Shown here: positions 6,101-7,683 of the stretch, piece by piece
How the letters are laid out: every line of letters starts with the position of its first letter
Position numbering within the stretch: position 1 is the first letter of the stretch
Assembly (NCBI GenBank): GCA_030671745.1
Contig: DAOVHT010000048.1
Coordinates: 1 to 7,683 of the forward strand
Source of the DNA: Candidatus Nanohaloarchaea archaeon
GTDB lineage: Archaea > EX4484-52 > GLR71
DNA: 7,683 nt
Direction of reading: 5' to 3'
Made by a program: the position numbers and the translations under genes
Notes under the pieces: generated by a model
Told to the model about the DNA's origin: nothing
Seen by the model: the letters and a program-made list of their open reading frames with translations, nothing else
Database searches by the model: none

Positions 6101-7683
6101 GTGTTTGCGCCTAGAGAGTATGCGGTTGATTTTGAGAGTATGGATGATTGTGTTGGGATTTGTTCTGTTCCGACTGTGTATGTGGGTTCGATTGCGGTGT
6201 ATTTAAAACCATATATATACACTTCAACCAATCCACCCCACGCATAGGTCTGTTCATATATCGTAACTGGACTTAACTCTAAATATGTTGTATTTGTGGG
6301 AGTGACACTATGATTATATCGTATCAAACTGTCTAATGTACTAGGCAATTCATAATAGGTAATATGTCCACCCAAATCGTATGATGTATTCTTGAAACCA
6401 TCCCAACCATTATCAGATGAATACCCACTAATTATGCTGATATTCACAACCCTTCTTGTCTGACCGAAACTAATATTTAGCCAACCTCCCGCAAGCGGGT
6501 TTGCTAACCACGCAGTGTCAGCCATACCATTTGCAATACCGTCGATAGATTTAGATGGTGCGTATGAAGCAGAATATTCACTTGAAGCTGTTGCAGTTGA
6601 AGTAGATGCAAAATTAACATCATAATCTACTATATCTTCACTACCACCACTCAAACCATCATTACCATAATACATCCAGATGGTCGTATCTCCGTCTGTT
6701 AGATTATTCTTTATCCAGACCTCGGCTGTCGTGCTGTCAGTCTTGTTCTCAATCCAGTACGGTACATGTGCGCCTGAATCAGTCACGAAACGGATGTCGT
6801 CGAAGTTCGCGAGCATCTCGGATTCATATGTAATGTCTAATTTTGTCTGATAGTCGGTGAGCGCGCCTGAATGATCAATTGTGATCGGTTTTCGTCTTGT
6901 GAATACATTTACGTTTCCGGAACTGTCCGAGATTGCGGAATATGAATCGGGGGCGGTCTCTGCGCCGAAGGTTGCTGTCGGTTCGTTTATAATATATTTT
7001 CTTAATCGAATATCATCTAAATATCCATACCTGCCAGTTCCTGCAGAGGTTCCACTATTAAATAAAAGCGTGTCTATTGTTCCGGCACCGACATTAGTAG
7101 ATGTTCCAAGATATGTTCCATCCACAGTTGCAGACAAAACAGTATTTGGCTGGTCAAAAGGCATTGACACTTTAACCCACTGATTCCCAGACGTTATGTA
7201 TTCTCCGCCAGAAAAGTCAACAGAACTCCAATCTGTAAACGATTCATCAGTTATTTGGACATATGTTCCTACTATGAGTGTTCCACTCAAACCGCCATCT
7301 CTTAGATGAAGACCATAATACACACTTGCAGACGGAGTTCTGTACATATCATATTCCAAAACACCTGTTTGATAATTAAAAGTTCTAGATAATGCGCCCC
7401 ATTGCCCACCAGAAGCACTATTATCATACAAATCGATGGAATATGTTCCTCGATTAGATATTGAACTTGTAATTGCAGTTGATGTTTGTGCAGTGAATCC
7501 TTGAAGAGTACCATCTTCAAAATCCCAAAATTCTTGGAATGTATTACTACCATTACTACTGTCGCTTAAACTTGAGTTTCCATAGAACATATATACCGTG
7601 TCTGAATTGCCATCTGTAATTCCTATCGGCAATTCTAACCAGATATCAGCAGTAGTCCCATCAGTCTTATTCTCAACCCAATA
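1..7683 (-). CDS. Giant multidomain surface protein (adhesin-like), internal fragment open at both ends
   Basis: Seen: the minus-strand frame whose codons begin at 7683 stays open for all 2561 codons with no TAA, TAG or TGA, so start and stop lie outside. The order is DUF2341 end, jelly-roll, DUF2341, F5/8 type C, partial LamG, Ig-like, glycine-rich module, solenoid-like repeats, second glycine-rich module, unassigned beta region, Ig-like, two LamG-in-Ig units, and further Ig-like domains. No membrane segment, signal peptide or catalytic motif is visible here. Known: DUF2341, discoidin and LamG-like folds occur together in exported proteins that bind glycans or surfaces. Inferred: a secreted or cell-surface adhesin, likely N-glycosylated given its many N-x-S/T sites and with seven possible disulfides. 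Composition is uneven: 60-base lines I counted range from 25% to 52% G+C. The full protein must exceed 2561 residues. Coding call very sure; function moderate; DPANN archaeal origin likely but unproven. Confidence 0.95.
136..387 (-). other. Ig-like domain with Cys pair
   Basis: Residues 2433-2516. It opens PPQITIQSPTSTTYGTLQID, carries 'ISTCIYELNGANTTIASCQN' (Cys 2466 and 2480), and closes NNLKLYANDTADNWNMDEVD followed by FTVSL. The opening and closing strands parallel the Ig-like domain at 5434-5700 (PPQITIFEP; ITVYANDTSGN). The Cys pair, 14 apart, lies in a central hairpin. Confidence 0.78.
388..504 (-). repeat. Ig-like second half, copy 3 (after LamG 3)
   Basis: Residues 2394-2432, LETNMTDLAEGTYTYTAYAQ and onward through DLAGNVNNTETRTLNIDTT. 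It completes the Ig-like domain opened at 1213-1332. Base composition is the highest I counted (421-480 at 52% G+C). DNA similarity with the other copies extends to about 597. Confidence 0.88.
505..1212 (-). other. LamG-like domain 3 (complete), inserted in an Ig-like domain
   Basis: Residues 2158-2393, about 236 residues, longer than LamG 2. Landmarks: NSLVGWWRFNLESGENDTF, SSYGNNGTMTN, GKYGYGINFDGVDDSVAVAD, VTVEAWIKINTG, IIYIRDNYGDRIYFSY, the core NTWYHVAVSFNGTDTNIYRQ, NGTIDEVRIFNRALTPAEIN and YNAGLYR. It has two extra close Cys pairs, 2199/2203 (NCTGNCSGW) and 2264/2267 (DKCVACSQ), not found in LamG 1 or 2. The core is AT-rich (841-900 counted at 33% G+C), while its last ~100 bases share the more GC-rich repeated block. 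Confidence 0.93.
1213..1332 (-). repeat. Ig-like first half, copy 2 (before LamG 3)
   Basis: Residues 2118-2157, with APTEDNDSYINEDYTYINVT and ending ITAFIDWN. 32 of 40 residues match the copy before LamG 2, and the DNA is also similar (compare 1252-1317 with 2392-2457). The closing strands come after LamG 3, at 388-504. Confidence 0.85.
1333..1602 (-). other. Ig-like domain with Cys pair
   Basis: Residues 2028-2117. It starts SPTLTIDTPAANGTYYNYAP and carries 'FNGICTDN' (Cys 2053), then LTDQDYTINIFCNDTAGNTA (Cys 2097), ending MYFTFDTTD. Two Cys 44 residues apart on what look like opposite strands fit the disulfide arrangement common in Ig-like folds. It is the spacer between the two LamG-bearing composite units. 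Confidence 0.8.
1603..1719 (-). repeat. Ig-like second half, copy 2 (after LamG 2)
   Basis: Residues 1989-2027, LETNITDLTEGTYTYTAYAQ and onward through DLAGNVNNTETRTLTVDAT. It agrees with the copy after LamG 3 at 33 of 37 residues. It supplies the closing strands missing from the first half at 2341-2460. DNA similarity to the other two copies continues into the LamG end, to about 1788. Confidence 0.88.
1720..2340 (-). other. LamG-like domain 2 (complete), inserted in an Ig-like domain
   Basis: Residues 1782-1988, about 207 residues, normal for a Laminin_G_3-type domain. Visible landmarks: SLVGWWRFNNDTDFTDYS, then GKFGGARYFDGDNDYINVG, ITLSAWIKAERD, YYLYLRGNSDEIWFG, the core NWYHIVATYDNTKLRLYYNG, KELVIGATYG, LIDGTMVFNRALTPSEIN and YKAGLYR. 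Known: this concanavalin-like fold mostly binds sugars or proteins. The DNA between about 1790 and 2220 looks more AT-rich than the repeat edges. It is directly flanked by the two halves of an Ig-like domain. Confidence 0.92.
2341..2460 (-). repeat. Ig-like first half, copy 1 (before LamG 2)
   Basis: Residues 1742-1781, containing APTEDNDSY and EDYTYINVTATDTSNITAF, ending VDWN. It matches the copy at 1213-1332 at 32 of 40 residues. It has the opening strands of an Ig-like domain but lacks the closing strands, which appear only after LamG 2, at 1603-1719. Confidence 0.85.
2461..2721 (-). other. Ig-like domain, uninterrupted
   Basis: Residues 1655-1741. It opens PISFVSPTHADNYYTTKNYT and 'YLNWTVSESYLNTTILNWNG', and closes 'NETGLTEGTYTYYVWVNDTEGNTNQTETRTFTID'. 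Both halves match the two pieces that flank the LamG domains downstream, but here only a short loop (about TNSTIDNSYF) separates them. It is therefore the empty form of the composite units at 1603-2460 and 388-1332. No Cys. Confidence 0.8.
2722..3198 (-). other. Unassigned beta-rich region
   Basis: Residues 1496-1654. It includes 'THIVYGTTADGRCDVTGASL' with Cys 1511, 'FYVAIYNDTYPHRCVFNMT' with Cys 1537, then KTSFGLDTPIYAAYKINEY, YYEVNGTGTTITNISGRGPY, and SSGSYSFLANISGKSFVNLT. The two Cys are 26 residues apart and could form a disulfide. Strand-turn alternation and sequons fit one or two beta-sandwich domains. I recognise no family. It separates glycine-rich module B from the Ig/LamG part. Confidence 0.6.
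3199..3927 (-). repeat. Glycine-rich module B
   Basis: Residues 1253-1495, a second copy of module A with the same element order: ANVNITATNLTIESGSSIN, GPGAGEYG, VFGGGGGGYGGAGGAGANG, YGSLTEPLDFGSSGG, GSGGGRIIINVSD, GSGGGSGGSIYLISSIL, LISSNGGAGGDG, GGGGGGGRIAIYSDIFNYSG and GGTIYI. Small length differences place the copies 1350 bases apart at the first cluster and 1359 at the third. The conserved ties between Gly clusters keep protein identity through many silent changes, which argues for function. It carries no Cys. Confidence 0.85.
3949..4323 (-). repeat. Six ~21-residue tandem repeats, beta-solenoid-like
   Basis: Residues 1121-1245 can be laid out as six consecutive 20-22 residue units. Examples are TFNTDVDLNIVQSIFEIGDN, TFNVGTSIELNQSVMTIGDN and ILPINSFQVNQSTITLGLNS. 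Shared pattern: a polar turn, a hydrophobic strand, an 'N-x-S/T' step, a second hydrophobic strand, then a 'G-D-N-A/T' or similar turn. Such spacing fits one coil per repeat of a right-handed parallel beta-helix, which is inference from pattern alone. At DNA level the repeats are too diverged to be a recent expansion. The block is very AT-rich (one 60-base line counted at 25% G+C). Confidence 0.65.
4324..4560 (-). other. Inter-module linker with Cys pair
   Basis: Residues 1042-1120. It begins LAGYILIDFVNDSMSDTIDF, followed by a Pro-rich piece (TPTFNPIPWIPD) and 'MNMGCMDDIDCIVYG' with Cys 1082 and 1088. It then enters an Asn/Thr strand region (RNFTSLNITDANVYA). The Cys pair plus the following strands resembles the lead-in at 5281-5433, so it may cap the solenoid-like repeats that follow. 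No known family is recognised. Confidence 0.5.
4561..5280 (-). repeat. Glycine-rich module A
   Basis: Residues 802-1041. Order: a beta lead-in (ANVNITATNLTIESGSSIN), a first Gly cluster (GPGAGEYG, WGGGGAGYGGVGGNGAQG), a conserved tie (YGSLTEPIDFGSSGG), GNGGGRIILNISDYLSV, a second cluster (GAGGGSGGSIYITSSTL), LISSDGGFGGD, a third cluster (GGGGAGGRIVIYTDIFNYSG) and an exit GGTIYI. The same order recurs in module B, about 1350-1360 bases away. Known: I have seen this general pattern in exported proteins of varied microbes, but I know no established function. Inferred: the Gly runs may pack as polyglycine-II helices beside beta-strands, giving a stiff rod. On the plus strand it appears as ACC/CCA-rich tracts. 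Confidence 0.85.
5281..5433 (-). other. Cys-paired lead-in to glycine-rich module A
   Basis: Residues 751-801. It opens with CDTGTLDTIC (Cys 751 and 760), then short polar beta-strands such as GYSINGSGSLVLQSGGSLYN. It reads as the cap of a beta-solenoid or an entry segment into the glycine-rich module. The two Cys could form a disulfide that seals the entry. I recognise no named family. Confidence 0.5.
5434..5700 (-). other. Ig-like beta-sandwich domain
   Basis: Residues 662-750. It starts STPPQITIFEPANATANDTT and ends 'GSHNITVYANDTSGNLNSST VWFEVTM'. A proline-led opening strand, central 'WYSIDDGANVT' and a closing 'h.itVyAnDtsGN...s..v.F.v' strand pair are typical of the short Ig-like or bacterial Ig-like spacer domains of surface proteins. 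There are no Cys. It acts as a spacer between the LamG 1 region and the first glycine-rich module. Confidence 0.75.
5701..5811 (-). repeat. Ig-like second half, copy 1 (orphan) of a three-copy repeat
   Basis: Residues 625-661, LETNFTGLAEGTYTHTAYVQ and onward through DMAGNTNNTETRTLTVD. The same block follows LamG 2 (1603-1719) and LamG 3 (388-504). It matches the 37-residue LamG 2 copy at 30 positions. In those two places a matching first half lies upstream of LamG; here none is present. DNA similarity continues into the end of LamG up to about 5895. Confidence 0.85.
5812..6141 (-). other. LamG-like domain 1, N-terminally truncated
   Basis: Residues 515-624. Only the second half of a LamG-like (Laminin_G_3 type) domain is present: ILSKSTAYSLGAN, ATINGETIT, the core motif WNHIALTYD at 548-556, 'MKLYVNDV', 'NNLIIGQSLNGSIDEVRI' and FNSALTAAEINASYNAGLYR. 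The opening strands seen in the two full copies (GWWRFN, then a Gly turn and 'FDG..D.I.V') are missing. The segment starts directly after the linker of the discoidin domain. It may be a genuine chimera, a shortened domain, or a collapsed repeat in the assembly. Confidence 0.8.
6202..6618 (-). other. F5/8 type C (discoidin-like) domain
   Basis: Residues 356-494, about 139 residues, close to the usual 140-150. The opening 'VNFASTSTATASSEYS...YAPSKSIDG' and then 'DTAWLANP..GGWLNISFG' match the F5/8 type C signature: an 'A.aSS' start, 'a..aiDG', a 'W.a' strand, and 'wl.idfG'. After this come 'VVNISIIS', 'YELP' and the exit strand VEVYIYGFKYT. Known: this jelly-roll family binds glycans or lipid head groups through loops at one end. 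Inferred: a second binding head, whose ligand cannot be told from sequence. The following 'YTAIEPTYTVGTEQ' has the form of the linker that normally closes a DUF2341-associated domain. Confidence 0.8.
6640..6900 (-). other. DUF2341 domain, copy 2 (complete)
   Basis: Residues 262-348. It starts TRRKPITIDHSGALTDYQTK, continues with 'FDDIRFV' and PYWIENKTDSTTAEVWIK, and ends IWMYYGNDGLSGGS. This is the full DUF2341 pattern: an 'R.pItId' opening strand, 'DIRF', 'PYWIE', 'W.k' and 'MYYGN'. It is joined to the previous jelly-roll domain by a short Asp/Ser linker (TAPDSYSAISDSSGNVNVF). Instead of leading into a LamG-type domain as copy 1 does, it leads directly into an F5/8 type C domain. Confidence 0.9.
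6958..7527 (-). other. Concanavalin-like jelly-roll domain following DUF2341
   Basis: Residues 53-242. It begins WDFEDGTLQGF and ends LDDIRLRKYIINEPTATFGAE-like (LDDIRLRKY at 222-230, then EPTATFGAE). This entry and exit are characteristic of the beta-sandwich domain that follows DUF2341, with a closing 'DDIR.RKY..pEPT...G.E' strand and linker. In between are alternating beta-strands with Gly-rich turns and aromatic residues (WVKVSMPFD at 170-178). Known: such domains resemble MAM or LamG folds and commonly bind carbohydrate. Inferred: a ligand-binding head. No catalytic residues are recognisable. It has no Cys. Confidence 0.7.
7561..7683 (-). other. DUF2341 domain, copy 1 (C-terminal half only)
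   Basis: Residues 1-41. The window opens with YWVENKTDGTTADIWLELP, then DTVYMFYGN. This matches the second half of DUF2341, whose hallmark is a 'YWIE...W-hydrophobic-x-hydrophobic-P' stretch followed by 'hydrophobic-Y-M-Y-Y-G-N'. The first half, with the usual 'R.pItI...' strand, must lie beyond 7683. It aligns with the complete copy at 6640-6900, which reads PYWIENKTDSTTAEVWIK and then IWMYYGN. DUF2341 is a beta-sandwich of unproven function that usually precedes LamG or jelly-roll domains in exported proteins, as it does here. Confidence 0.85.

Noticed and set aside
5701..6202. Possible frameshift explaining the missing LamG first half
   Set aside because: The frame is continuous through the junction and both sides translate into recognisable domain sequence, so a simple frameshift does not account for it; recombination or assembly collapse fits better.
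6000..6247. Two overlapping plus-strand frames of about 70 residues
   Set aside because: They are antisense to LamG 1 and the discoidin exit, and two frames open over the same bases suggests compositional accident.
6488..6499. CCCG-CAAG-CGGG hairpin followed by TTTG, resembling a small terminator stem
   Set aside because: Stem of only four to five pairs and no T-run; it encodes the Gly/Ala/Leu turn of the discoidin domain and lies mid-gene.
6881..7183. Plus-strand 100-residue frame, the longest short frame noted
   Set aside because: It is antisense to the linker and jelly-roll domain of the long gene, whose translation there shows recognisable domain motifs. No family resemblance in the plus-strand product.
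7302..7553. Minus-strand 83-residue frame, also 5415-5630 on the same strand
   Set aside because: Both are in other frames than the long gene and overlap its recognisable domains; they look like out-of-frame reading, with no start signal or family match.

Overview
The whole window lies inside one giant protein-coding gene on the minus strand. Reading the reverse complement from base 7683 down to base 1, I translated all 2561 codons and met no stop. The frame runs off both edges, so neither start, stop, promoter, ribosome binding site nor terminator is visible. Residue numbers below count from base 7683 (residue 1 = bases 7681-7683). No RNA gene, mobile element, CRISPR array or second gene is supported.

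The product is an exported, multidomain surface protein of the adhesin or carbohydrate-recognition type. It is almost all beta-structure, rich in Thr, Ser, Asn, Asp and Gly, poor in Lys (about 38 of 2561), dense in N-x-S/T sequons, and has only 14 Cys, which fall into seven local pairs. This style (DUF2341, F5/8 type C, LamG-like and short Ig-like domains with Asn/Thr-rich strands) is most familiar to me from metagenome-derived DPANN archaea such as Woesearchaeota and relatives. A candidate-phylum bacterium is possible. That assignment is inference.

Layout, N to C (high to low coordinates). (1) 6640-7683: end of a DUF2341 domain, a jelly-roll domain, then a complete DUF2341. (2) 6202-6618: an F5/8 type C (discoidin) domain. 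(3) 5701-6141: the C-terminal part of a LamG-like domain plus an orphan Ig-like second half. (4) 5434-5700: an Ig-like domain. (5) 3199-5433: two long glycine-rich modules separated by an Asn/Thr-rich block containing six ~21-residue repeats that look like a beta-solenoid. (6) 2722-3198: an unassigned beta-rich stretch. (7) 388-2721: an uninterrupted Ig-like domain, then two composite units in which a LamG-like domain sits inside an Ig-like domain, separated by a Cys-paired Ig-like domain. (8) 1-387: a last Ig-like domain and the beginning of another domain.

The protein probably works as a long stalk carrying several sugar- or surface-binding heads (DUF2341/jelly-roll, discoidin, LamG) spaced by Ig-like and glycine-rich segments. 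The most interesting points are the LamG-in-Ig nesting with an empty parent domain in the same chain, the chimeric junction near 6140, the paired glycine-rich modules that keep protein sequence despite many silent changes, and the sequon-dense solenoid between them.
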